A DNA stretch of 53,023 bases from Phycisphaerae bacterium (GTDB taxonomy: Bacteria; Planctomycetota; Phycisphaerae; UBA1845; JAFGLZ01). The notes under the pieces were generated by a model. That model ran no database searches and was not told where the DNA came from. It saw only the letters and a program-made list of their open reading frames with translations. Numbering within the stretch: the stretch's first letter is position 1; every line of letters begins with the position of its first letter. Position numbers and translations under genes: made by a program. Positions 16,509 through 24,955 of this stretch are shown here, in pieces. The stretch spans positions 1 to 53,023 of the forward strand of contig JAFGLZ010000106.1 in the NCBI GenBank assembly GCA_016927755.1. Direction: 5' to 3'.

Positions 16509-19046
16509 CTACTCTCGACAGGAAGCCGTGGCGTTCGTCGTCTTCGTCCAAACTCTTCGTCGACGGGCCAGCAGTGTCGTCATCATCACCGCCAACATCA
16601 AGGGCAATGCTACGTCCGCGCTGCCGCATGAGTGAGTTATGTAGGTCATCTCATCGGCGCCGATGTCGACGGTTCCGCCCATGACGCGTTGTTGTCCGTC
16701 GAGGTCGGTCCGGCCGGTGTAGTTGCCGTTGGGGTCGCCGGCGTTCTTGCAGGGGGAGAAGGGGCCCAGATGGTAGTCGTTGTCCTCCAAGGTGTTAGAG
16801 TCATTATCGGGACCGTCGGCATCGAAGAAGCAGGGGTCGACATCGAGGTTGCCTTGGTCCCAGATCAGTTCGCTGTCGTCTTGGTTCGGGTCGAACCAGT
16901 TGGGATCCGGTAAGGACACGTCATTGGGTCCGCCCTGTACGGTGCAGTATCGGACGTGGACTGAGGAGTCTTCTCCCGGGACGGCGATCTGCGGGCCGAC
17001 GGGTGCCTGGTTTCCCCAGACGATACAGTTGATGAGTTTCACCGACGCCCAGTCGTAGCTGCATACGCCTCCGCCGCAGGAGCCGGAGGCCGTGCCCTCG
17101 ACGCGATTTCCCGCGATCGTGCAGTTGACGTAGACGGCGTGGGCCTTGTCATGGCAGATACCGCCACCGCGGAACTTCGCTGAATTGCCGACGATTACGC
17201 AGTCCTCGAACCGGGGGGCGCACCGTCCCCATGTGAAGACGCCACCACCTTCGCCCGAGTAGAGACCTCTGGAGTTTCCCGCGATGAGGCAGTTGGCCAA
17301 GCGGATGCGGCTGAGGCTGCTTGATCCGTAGATGGCTCCGGAAGAGGAGTTGTCGACGAGCCGGCAGTTCAAGATCGTGGGGCTGCTGGCGCCCTCGAAC
17401 GAGACGGCGGCACCACGGGCGTGCGTCACGGTGAAGCCATCTACCGTGCACGTATGATACTCGTCCGCGATGAACGCGAAGCCGCATCCGTTGCCGGCGC
17501 AGTCGATGATGCAGGCTTCGGGGCCGTTTTCGGAGCGGATGACGATGCTCTTGCCGTTGGGGGTGAGATTGTGATTGCCGTCACCGGAGTAGGTTCCGTC
17601 GGCGACCCAGATCAGCTCGTTCTGCCGCGCGGCGTCGATGGCGGCCTGGATCGTCGCGTATTCCGACGGAACGCGGAGGACGCCCGCGACGTTGAGGACG
17701 ATGGGGATCGCCGGGGGGCTTACCGTGGCGCTCGGGGCACTTAGCCGAAGGAAACCGACGTACGAGCCCGGCGCGAGCCCGGAGGCGTCGACAGAGACCC
17801 GCAGGTACTGGCTCGATTCCGAGAGCGTTCCCGATTGCGGTTCGATCCGAAGCCATGGGGGGGCGTCGAGGACGGACCAGTCGACGGGGCCTGGGCCGAT
17901 GCTGGTGAGTGTCAGGACGCCTTCATAGGGCGCGGGTCCGCCGGGATGGGCCGCGAACTCCAGCGAGGTGGGGTGGACCAGGAGCGTGGGGGACGAGCCC
18001 GGGGCCTCGTGCGCTCCCATGTCGACGGTTGGCGTGCCATCGCCGTTGCCGTCGGCCGGTCGCGGCAGGCCTTCCAGGTCGGCCGCGGGCAGGCCGAGCG
18101 GGGGCGTGTTCGTACCAGCGTCGATGCAGGGCGATCCGGGCATCAGGTGCAGGTCATCGAGGACAGGGCTCAGGAGCGGGTCCGCGTCGATGTTTCCTTC
18201 GCCTGGATAGCCGCCCTGAATGTTGGAGTAGGTTATGGTCGGATTGCCGCTGATCGTATCTGTGGCGTGGTTTCCCCAGATGATGGAGTTGACGATGACG
18301 AGGCCCGGGTCTCCGGAGACGACATAGCCACCCGAGCCGAACAGGGCCTTGTTCATGGCGATCGAACAATTGGAGATAGTCACGTTTCCCTCGGCGCACG
18401 TGACGACCGCTCCGCCCCCCAATAGGCCTCCGCCGCCGGCGCCGCAGTTGTCCGTGAAGATACAATTTCTCGCGACGATGTTGCTCTCGAAGGCGAACAG
18501 CGCCCCGCTCAGATTACTGGTCGAGTCGTTGCGGGAGATGAGGCATGCTTCGATCCTGGCGCTAGCCTGATAGCAGAAGATCGCGGGCCCCCCCGTGTTC
18601 TGAGTGATCAAGCATCTGTAGATGGTCGCGCCGCCGTTGTTGCACAGGATGGCGCCGTTGGTGGCTCGTGTGACGGTGAGCCCGGCCAGCTTCGAGTCCG
18701 GCCCCTCTCCGCTGGCGAATTGCACGGCACAATGATCGCCCGCGGCGGCGCCGCCGCAGTCGATCACGGTGGCGCGGACGACGGCCCAGTCGTTGGGATC
18801 GGTGCTTCGTACGGTGATGGCCTTGCCGTTGAAGGTGAGGTCTCGGTTGCCGTCGCCGGTGTATCGGCCGGGGGCGATGACGACCTCGTCGCCGTCTTCG
18901 GCGGCGTCGATGGCGGATTGGATGGTGGGGTAGTTCGGGCTTGGCACGTGTCGTTCGAGGGCGCGGGCGGGCGCCAGTGCCATGACGTGGGGGAGCACGA
19001 ATGCCACCAGGAGTTGATACGCTCGTCCCCTCCGCTTTGTTGGCAT
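16509..19046 (-). CDS. Secreted double beta-helix protein with CGSA-type C-terminal tail
   Basis: The ATG at 19046 (AGAGGA upstream) gives 845 residues; an open extension upstream lacks a signal peptide. After the leader comes ERHVPSPNYPTIQSAIDAAE, the opening of a right-handed beta-helix also found in the next gene. Turns such as GGGVFTWG and GGGICHDKA repeat. PLLSPVLDDLHLMPGSPCID followed by VDMGAHE matches the choice-of-anchor Q type module. Residues about 390-490 form a BACON/Ig-like domain (PPWLRIEPQSGTLSESSQYL). A second beta-helix (VPSEYATIQAAIDAARQNEL) follows. The end, HSCGSADVALPLMLAVMM then LLARRRR, is a Cys-Gly motif (Cys 807), a membrane segment and four Arg. It is the last gene of the seven-gene minus-strand run. 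Confidence 0.85.
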   Translation of the reverse strand: MPTKRRGRAYQLLVAFVLPHVMALAPARALERHVPSPNYPTIQSAIDAAEDGDEVVIAPGRYTGDGNRDLTFNGKAITVRSTDPNDWAVVRATVIDCGGAAAGDHCAVQFASGEGPDSKLAGLTVTRATNGAILCNNGGATIYRCLITQNTGGPAIFCYQASARIEACLISRNDSTSNLSGALFAFESNIVARNCIFTDNCGAGGGGLLGGGAVVTCAEGNVTISNCSIAMNKALFGSGGYVVSGDPGLVIVNSIIWGNHATDTISGNPTITYSNIQGGYPGEGNIDADPLLSPVLDDLHLMPGSPCIDAGTNTPPLGLPAADLEGLPRPADGNGDGTPTVDMGAHEAPGSSPTLLVHPTSLEFAAHPGGPAPYEGVLTLTSIGPGPVDWSVLDAPPWLRIEPQSGTLSESSQYLRVSVDASGLAPGSYVGFLRLSAPSATVSPPAIPIVLNVAGVLRVPSEYATIQAAIDAARQNELIWVADGTYSGDGNHNLTPNGKSIVIRSENGPEACIIDCAGNGCGFAFIADEYHTCTVDGFTVTHARGAAVSFEGASSPTILNCRLVDNSSSGAIYGSSSLSRIRLANCLIAGNSRGLYSGEGGGVFTWGRCAPRFEDCVIVGNSAKFRGGGICHDKAHAVYVNCTIAGNRVEGTASGSCGGGVCSYDWASVKLINCIVWGNQAPVGPQIAVPGEDSSVHVRYCTVQGGPNDVSLPDPNWFDPNQDDSELIWDQGNLDVDPCFFDADGPDNDSNTLEDNDYHLGPFSPCKNAGDPNGNYTGRTDLDGQQRVMGGTVDIGADEMTYITHSCGSADVALPLMLAVMMTTLLARRRRVWTKTTNATASCRE

Positions 19047-19170
19047 ACGACAATCCTCTGCTATCTGCCCTTCGCCAGCCTGCGTTAGCAACGAGCAGGC
19101 CAGTTTGTCTGGGCAGCGAGACCTCTCGAATCGCTTGGGCACCGTGCAGCGACCCGGGTCCATGCGCTTC

Positions 19171-22100
19171 TCATCGCCGTCGTCGTCGCGACCGACCCCA
19201 GAACGGCAAGACCGCGAGGGAGGGCATCATGACGCCGATGCCGGCGCCGCAGTTGTATTCGTCGGCACCGATGTCGACGGCGCTTCCGACGACGCGGTTG
19301 TTGCCGTCGATGTCGGTCTGATCGGTGTAGTTGCCGTTCGGATCTCCGGTGTTCCGGCACGGCGAGGTGCTCTGGATATGGTAGTCGTTGTCCTCCACAG
19401 TGTTCGGGTCGCCATCGGGTCCGGCCGGGTTCTTGAGGAGCGGATCGGCGTCGATGTTGCCGTCGCCCCAATCGAGGGTGCAGTCGGTGCCCATGAGCAC
19501 ATCGTTCGGTCCGCCCTCGATGTCGCTGTACGAGACGGTGACCGTGGCGTTGGTGTTCAGACCGAGCTCGTGGCCGTTTGTGGCGGTGTTGGCCCAGGCA
19601 ATGCAATTGAGCAGCTCAACAGAGCTGCTCTTGCAGTAGATGCCGCCGCCTTTCTGCCCGGCGGCGTTGTCTGAGAGCGTGCAGTTGCCGAGCAGGGCGT
19701 CGCCACTCTCGATATAGACGCCCGCACCACCGAGGATGGCATAGGGCGTGAGTACGTTCCCACAGATCATGGAGTTGGCGATTTGGCTGGAGCTGTTCTT
19801 GCAGTAGATGCCCCCACCAGCCAAGGCGGAATCGTTACCCGCGATGGTGCAGCATGCGATGCTGGGGCTGAGGTCGGAGGTATAGAGTCCGCCGCCTCGT
19901 CCTGAAGAGGAATTCCCGCTGACGCCACAGCGCGTGAGTGCCATGGTACCTGCGCTTGCGCAGATTCCGCCTCCATTGTAGCCAGCGGTGTTTGCCTGAA
20001 CGGTGGTGTCGGTGACCACGATCCTGGCGTTGTTGCCGGAGATAGCACCGCCTTGCCAGGAAGCTTCATTCTCCCTGAGGGTGCAGTCCAGAACCGTCAG
20101 GTAAGCGTCCTGGCAGTAGACCGCCCCACCGTCGTTCTGCGCGGCCAGATTCCCTTCGATCACGGAGCCTGCGATCGAACATCCGCCGCCGGCACCCGCG
20201 ACGGCCCCGCCATAGGTTTCGGCTGAGTTGCCGGTGATGGTGCAGTCGACCAAACGGAGGCCAATATTAGACCAGTAGAAGCCACCCCCTTGCGCGCCGG
20301 ACGTGTTGTCGATGGCCGTACAGCCGGTGAGGGTCATATTGGACCCAGGGCAGGAGACGGCGCCTCCGGAACCGTCAGCGGCGTTTTCTTCAAAGGTCGA
20401 GTCGCCAATCTCGGCGTTGCTAAACACGACATCGAGGGCCCCACCGCTGCCCGTTGACGAATTGTTCGTAAACGAACTGCTCAGGATGGAGATGTCGCCG
20501 TCGCGAAAATAGACTGCGCCACCGCCATACCCCTGACCGCTGTTGCCGGTGAATTCACAGGTTGTGATCGCCATGTTTGCGTCACGACAGTAGATTGCGC
20601 CGCCTGCCCATTCGCTGGTATTGCCATTGAACGTGCACCCGGAGACACTCAACGTGTTCGCGTCAAGACAGTAGATAGCGGCGCCTTCCGATTCGCTGGT
20701 ATTGCCGCTAAACGTGCAGCCGGAGAAACTCGAGTCGGATTCTTCTAGAGAAACCGCACTACCCTCGGAGTTCGCGATCACAAGGCATCCGAGGAAGGCT
20801 CCGTTGCTGCGTGTGTAGTAGACGGGGCCGCCGGAACTGGAAGCGAAGCTGCAGCGATCGACGGTCGGGCTGGCTGCCTCGCAATAGACCAAGCCGCCCT
20901 TTCCGTTTCCGTTGACGAGGGAGAGTCCCACCAATTGCGCGTCGGCCTGTTCATACCAATCGAACACGAAGCCGCGGGTCTGTGCCTCCGGGGTGCCCTG
21001 GCAGTCGATGACGGTGGCCGCAAGGACGTTCGGATCGTTTGGATCCGTGCTCGACAGCCTGATGGGCGCCCCAAAGAAGCGTATGCTGTGATTGCCGGGG
21101 CCGACATACGATCCCGGGGCGACGATGATCTCGCAGGCTTCGGGTTCGTAGCTTTCGGCGGCGAGTATTGCCGCTTGGATTGTTGCCTTCGGGCCGTGCT
21201 GGCCGTCCCACGAGGAAGCAAGTCCGTCCCAGGCATCATCCCCGCTTGTTGAGACATAGAGCTTGGGGTCGGTAATGGGGTTCAACGCGAGTTCGTACTC
21301 ACTCAGGTTGTCGCGCCCGTCCAGGTCCGGATCGGCGTTCGGGTCGGCGGCAGTGGGATCGTCGAAATACTTCTGCTCCCACCAATCGGGCAGGCCATCG
21401 GCATCGGTGTCGATGAACTCATCGGCGCCGACGTCGATTCTGCCGCTGACGATCCGTGTCTCGTTGTCGATGTCGAAGACGTTCGGATCGGGCGGCACGT
21501 TGGGGTCGCCCGCATCGAGACAGGGAGACCCGCTCTTGAGATGTCCGTCCGCGGTGAGCAGGGGGTCGCCGTCCAGGTTTCCGGCGCCCCACTGGAGGGT
21601 GCCATTGATCATCTGGACGGCCGACTGGCCTCTGGGAATGACGCAGTAGGCGATGTTGACCTGATAGACGTTGAGGACGATCTCATACCCGTCGCCGAGC
21701 GACTCGTTTGAGAACGCGCAATCTGTCAATGCGATCGACCCGACGGACCAGCCGTCGGAGTAGATAGCGCCGGCTTGGCCCTTCGTACGATTGTCGACGA
21801 ACGTGCAACGTTGAAACTCCTGAGATCCTCGGAAGAAGGCTACGGCGCCGCCATCGGTCTCGGCCGCGTTTCGGATGAAGAGGCAGTTCTTGAAGACGGG
21901 GTTGGCTTCGGTCACGTAGACGGCGCCTCCCAACCCTTTCGCGTGGTTGTCGGCGAACTGACAGTTCACGAAGGTAGGGCTCGTGCTATCCGGCGGCCAG
22001 GCGCCATCTCTGGTGATGAAGACGGCGCCCCCGTCACCGTCGGAGACGTTTCTGACGAATCTACAGTTCCTGACGGTGGGACAGGCATACAAACCGCAGA

Positions 22101-23685
22101 AGATGGCCCCGCCCTGGTCGGTTCTTCCATGCCGAACGGTAACGCCATCGAGAATTGCGTTGGCGTCTTCTCCCCAATCGAGCGTGAGCCCTCTACCGTC
22201 GCCGTTGGGATCGATGACGGTGGCGGCGACAACGGCATTGTCGTTCGGATCGGTGCTTCGCAGGTGGATGGGCAGTCCCCAGAACTGGATGTTTCGGTTT
22301 CCCGATCCCACATAGGTTCCGGGTGCGACGGTGATCTGGCAGGGCAGCGGCTCACGGACCTCAGCCGCCTCAATCGCGGCACGGATGGTGGCTTTCGGGC
22401 CGTGCTGGCCGTCCCAAGCGGGCGCCAGACCGTCATGGGCGTCGTCGCCGTCCTCGGCGACATACATAGTGCCGTCCTGCAGCGGATTGGAACCCAAGTT
22501 GTACTCGTCGGGATTGATGCGACCGTCGCCCTCCGTGTCGGCGGCGGGATCGCCGGCGGTCGCGCCGCCGAAGTACTTGCCCTCCCACCAGTCCTGCATC
22601 CCGTCGCTGTCGGTGTCGAGGAACTCGTCCGGTCCGATGTCGACTCTTCCGCTGGTCACGCGGGGCTCGCCGTCCGCGTCGGTTTCGCCGGGGGAGGCGG
22701 CGTAGTTGGGATCGCCCATGTCCAGGCAAGGAGAACCACTCTTCAGATTCCCGTGTGGAGTCAGCATGGGATCGGCGTCGATATTCCCAACGCCCCAATA
22801 CAGGTGTCCGCTGTCGACGAAGAAGGTGGGCTGCCCACCAACCACATCACAGTAGTCCACCCAGGCTTGTGATTGCGGATCTATCGTGACCTGGTAGCCG
22901 TCGGGCGAGTCGTTGTCGGCCAGGACACATCCAGCGAGTGAGAGGTTACTCCCGTAGCACCTTATCGCTCCCTCGGTCGAGCCTGCCTTGTTTCCGACGA
23001 TCGCGCACTGCGTCAGTGTTGCGTCGCACCAACTCAGCATGATTGCGCCGGCGCGATAGTTGCACTCGTTCCGGAGGATGCGGCAATTGACGGCTGTTAG
23101 GTAGCCGCCATGAGCGCAGATCGCACCGCCACTGGTGGTATTCGGAATGGCTATGGCGCGGTTGTCCGCGATGAAGCAGTTGTCGAGTATCACAGTTTCG
23201 CAGTTCAGATACATCGCCCCGCCGGCGCCCTGGCTAAGGTTTCTGATGAAATGGCAGTTACGGAATGTCGGGTTGCCTCCCTCACACAGGACGCCGCCCC
23301 CGACGTCGGCCTTTCCGTTCGTGACGGTGATCCCATCGACCAAGGGATTACCCATGGTGACTACTGTGAAGGAAAGCCCTCGCCCGGCGCGCTCCGGGTC
23401 AATGGTGGTCGCGGCCACCACGTTCGGATCGTTTGGGTCGGTGCCCCGAAGGGTGATAACCTTGCCGTCTAGCGTCAGATCGTAGTTGCCCGCCCCCGAG
23501 TATCGTCCCGGCGCGATGACGACTTCGTCGCCGTCGGCGCAGGCGTTGATGGCGGACTGGATGGTGGGGTAGTTAGGGCTTGGGACGTGTCGTTCTTCCG
23601 CGCGGGCGGAACGAGAGGCCGTGACGCCGAGAACCGCTACGGCTATCAGGACGTGGAACGGGTACTGCTTTCGGCTCGCCGACAT
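19171..23685 (-). CDS. Giant secreted beta-helix protein, Pmp-like repeats, CGAG C-terminal tail
   Basis: The 1504-residue protein starts at an ATG preceded by GGAGGG and has a signal peptide (FHVLIAVAVLGVTASRSARA). Three beta-helix modules begin near residues 30, 403 and 808. The last two open with almost the same sequence (WDGQHGPKATIRAAIEAAE versus WDGQHGPKATIQAAILAAE). They are separated by Ca-binding-like linkers DTDSDGMQDWWE and DTDADGLPDWWE. The third module has more than ten GGA(I/V)YC or GGGIYC turns alternating with F/T-x-x-N stretches (CTFSGN, CEFTGN, SFTNN). The C-terminus is NCGAGIGVMMPSLAVLPFWG then SRRRRR. A surface adhesin or polysaccharide-binding scaffold is the best guess. 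It precedes its paralogue at 16509 by 124 bp. Confidence 0.87.
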   Translation of the reverse strand: MSASRKQYPFHVLIAVAVLGVTASRSARAEERHVPSPNYPTIQSAINACADGDEVVIAPGRYSGAGNYDLTLDGKVITLRGTDPNDPNVVAATTIDPERAGRGLSFTVVTMGNPLVDGITVTNGKADVGGGVLCEGGNPTFRNCHFIRNLSQGAGGAMYLNCETVILDNCFIADNRAIAIPNTTSGGAICAHGGYLTAVNCRILRNECNYRAGAIMLSWCDATLTQCAIVGNKAGSTEGAIRCYGSNLSLAGCVLADNDSPDGYQVTIDPQSQAWVDYCDVVGGQPTFFVDSGHLYWGVGNIDADPMLTPHGNLKSGSPCLDMGDPNYAASPGETDADGEPRVTSGRVDIGPDEFLDTDSDGMQDWWEGKYFGGATAGDPAADTEGDGRINPDEYNLGSNPLQDGTMYVAEDGDDAHDGLAPAWDGQHGPKATIRAAIEAAEVREPLPCQITVAPGTYVGSGNRNIQFWGLPIHLRSTDPNDNAVVAATVIDPNGDGRGLTLDWGEDANAILDGVTVRHGRTDQGGAIFCGLYACPTVRNCRFVRNVSDGDGGAVFITRDGAWPPDSTSPTFVNCQFADNHAKGLGGAVYVTEANPVFKNCLFIRNAAETDGGAVAFFRGSQEFQRCTFVDNRTKGQAGAIYSDGWSVGSIALTDCAFSNESLGDGYEIVLNVYQVNIAYCVIPRGQSAVQMINGTLQWGAGNLDGDPLLTADGHLKSGSPCLDAGDPNVPPDPNVFDIDNETRIVSGRIDVGADEFIDTDADGLPDWWEQKYFDDPTAADPNADPDLDGRDNLSEYELALNPITDPKLYVSTSGDDAWDGLASSWDGQHGPKATIQAAILAAESYEPEACEIIVAPGSYVGPGNHSIRFFGAPIRLSSTDPNDPNVLAATVIDCQGTPEAQTRGFVFDWYEQADAQLVGLSLVNGNGKGGLVYCEAASPTVDRCSFASSSGGPVYYTRSNGAFLGCLVIANSEGSAVSLEESDSSFSGCTFSGNTSESEGAAIYCLDANTLSVSGCTFNGNTSEWAGGAIYCRDANMAITTCEFTGNSGQGYGGGAVYFRDGDISILSSSFTNNSSTGSGGALDVVFSNAEIGDSTFEENAADGSGGAVSCPGSNMTLTGCTAIDNTSGAQGGGFYWSNIGLRLVDCTITGNSAETYGGAVAGAGGGCSIAGSVIEGNLAAQNDGGAVYCQDAYLTVLDCTLRENEASWQGGAISGNNARIVVTDTTVQANTAGYNGGGICASAGTMALTRCGVSGNSSSGRGGGLYTSDLSPSIACCTIAGNDSALAGGGIYCKNSSSQIANSMICGNVLTPYAILGGAGVYIESGDALLGNCTLSDNAAGQKGGGIYCKSSSVELLNCIAWANTATNGHELGLNTNATVTVSYSDIEGGPNDVLMGTDCTLDWGDGNIDADPLLKNPAGPDGDPNTVEDNDYHIQSTSPCRNTGDPNGNYTDQTDIDGNNRVVGSAVDIGADEYNCGAGIGVMMPSLAVLPFWGRSRRRRR

Positions 23686-23776
23686 GGTTTTGCCCTCCGC
23701 CCCCTGGAAGCCTATGGAAGATGTTCTACCCCTAAGTTTAATGGCCTCTCAATGGTCCGACAATAGGGTGGATTCC

Positions 23777-24937
23777 CTACTTCATACCAAGCGGGTCCTT
23801 TTTCCTGGCAACGGCCGTGATGCAGGCCAGTAGCATCGCTGCCGGCAGCAGGGGAAGTACACCACTACCACACTTGAATACGGCGGTAATCTCGCGGTCT
23901 GTCATCATTTCGATCGAAGTCGAGAGATTCGTGTCGATCAGGGCGTAGTTGGCGTCGGCGGGGTGGTTGGGGTCGTAGATTTCCCAGTGTCGGAAGTAGC
24001 GATCTGGGATGGGCTCGGCCGTCAGCGTGACGGTCTCGTTGAGGGGGTATGCGGGGGCGTTGGCGTCGTTGGGCTCAGGGTCGAGGGTGATGGAGCCCCA
24101 GGCGCCGTTGATGACGTTGAGGGTGAGCGTGCAGGACTGTTGGGCGGCGACGATGGCGGCGCCGACGGCGTACCAGCCTTGGGCGATTCGCTGCCGGCCG
24201 ACGGTGTTGAGGTGGCCGCCGTCGTCGGTGTATGCGCTGTAGAGCTTCTGATAGGTCTGGCCGCCGGACTCGAAGGTGTATTCCGTGCCGTTGGGGTCGT
24301 GGGCCTCCATGTCGGCGATGTCGAAGAGGAGCCTGTCGTTGGCGATGCAGTGGGCGCGGACGGCATCGTTGTATTGGCTGCGGAGGATGTTGCTGCTGTC
24401 CTGGCTGGTCGTCAGGGGCATGGTGGCGTAGACGAAGATCGTTGCCGGATACGTGCTTTCCAGGGCGGTCATGGTGCTGATGCAGACGTTCGGGTCGGCG
24501 TTCTGGTCGATGTAGCAGAGCTTGTCCATCGAGACGTCGACGGCGGGGGTTCGCCAGCCGGAGGTGCGGACGGAGTTGTCGAAGATGGTGAATTTGCTCT
24601 GCCAGCCGGGGTTACCCCTGTTGCAGTCGTAGACGGTTCCGGGGTTGGTTGGCGAGGGCGGGTTGTAGGCGCGGAGCTCGCCGCTGTTGTAGCTGACGGT
24701 GCTTCGGAGCCACTGATACCGGTTCGGGTCGGCGGTGTGGAGGTCGGCCAGGCCGCTCATCATGTTGCCGCCGACGGAGGCGTGTGAGAAGAACCATCGC
24801 TGCTGGCCGACGGCGTCCATCGTCGTTTGGGGCAGCGATGATACGGCGTCGACGTCGTCGTGGTCGATGATCTGGCCCATCGCAGGCGCGCAGACGAGCA
24901 ATACGGTGATCCAGGTTTGGCTCGCTTTGAGTGTCAT
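23777..24937 (-). CDS. SGNH-like hydrolase with InlB-like domain and CGSG tail
   Basis: The 386-residue protein has a signal peptide (TWITVLLVCAPAMG). Residues about 45-260 resemble an SGNH-type hydrolase: WFFSHASVGGNMMSGL (likely nucleophile Ser within SHASVGGN), FVYATMPLTTSQD, and DDGGHLNTVGRQRIAQGW, with a His typical of block V. Residues about 270-355 form the module shared by this gene run (TLTLNVINGAWGSITLDPEP, VTLTAEPIPDRYFRHWEIYD, EITAVFKCGSG), a divergent InlB B-repeat-like domain. The tail is CGSG (Cys 356), VLPLLPAAMLLACITAV and ARKK. An extracellular esterase acting on acylated polysaccharide is plausible but unproven. It lies 18 bp after the preceding gene. Confidence 0.78.
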   Translation of the reverse strand: MTLKASQTWITVLLVCAPAMGQIIDHDDVDAVSSLPQTTMDAVGQQRWFFSHASVGGNMMSGLADLHTADPNRYQWLRSTVSYNSGELRAYNPPSPTNPGTVYDCNRGNPGWQSKFTIFDNSVRTSGWRTPAVDVSMDKLCYIDQNADPNVCISTMTALESTYPATIFVYATMPLTTSQDSSNILRSQYNDAVRAHCIANDRLLFDIADMEAHDPNGTEYTFESGGQTYQKLYSAYTDDGGHLNTVGRQRIAQGWYAVGAAIVAAQQSCTLTLNVINGAWGSITLDPEPNDANAPAYPLNETVTLTAEPIPDRYFRHWEIYDPNHPADANYALIDTNLSTSIEMMTDREITAVFKCGSGVLPLLPAAMLLACITAVARKKDPLGMK

Positions 24938-24955
24938 TCTCTCGTCCTCTCTCTT

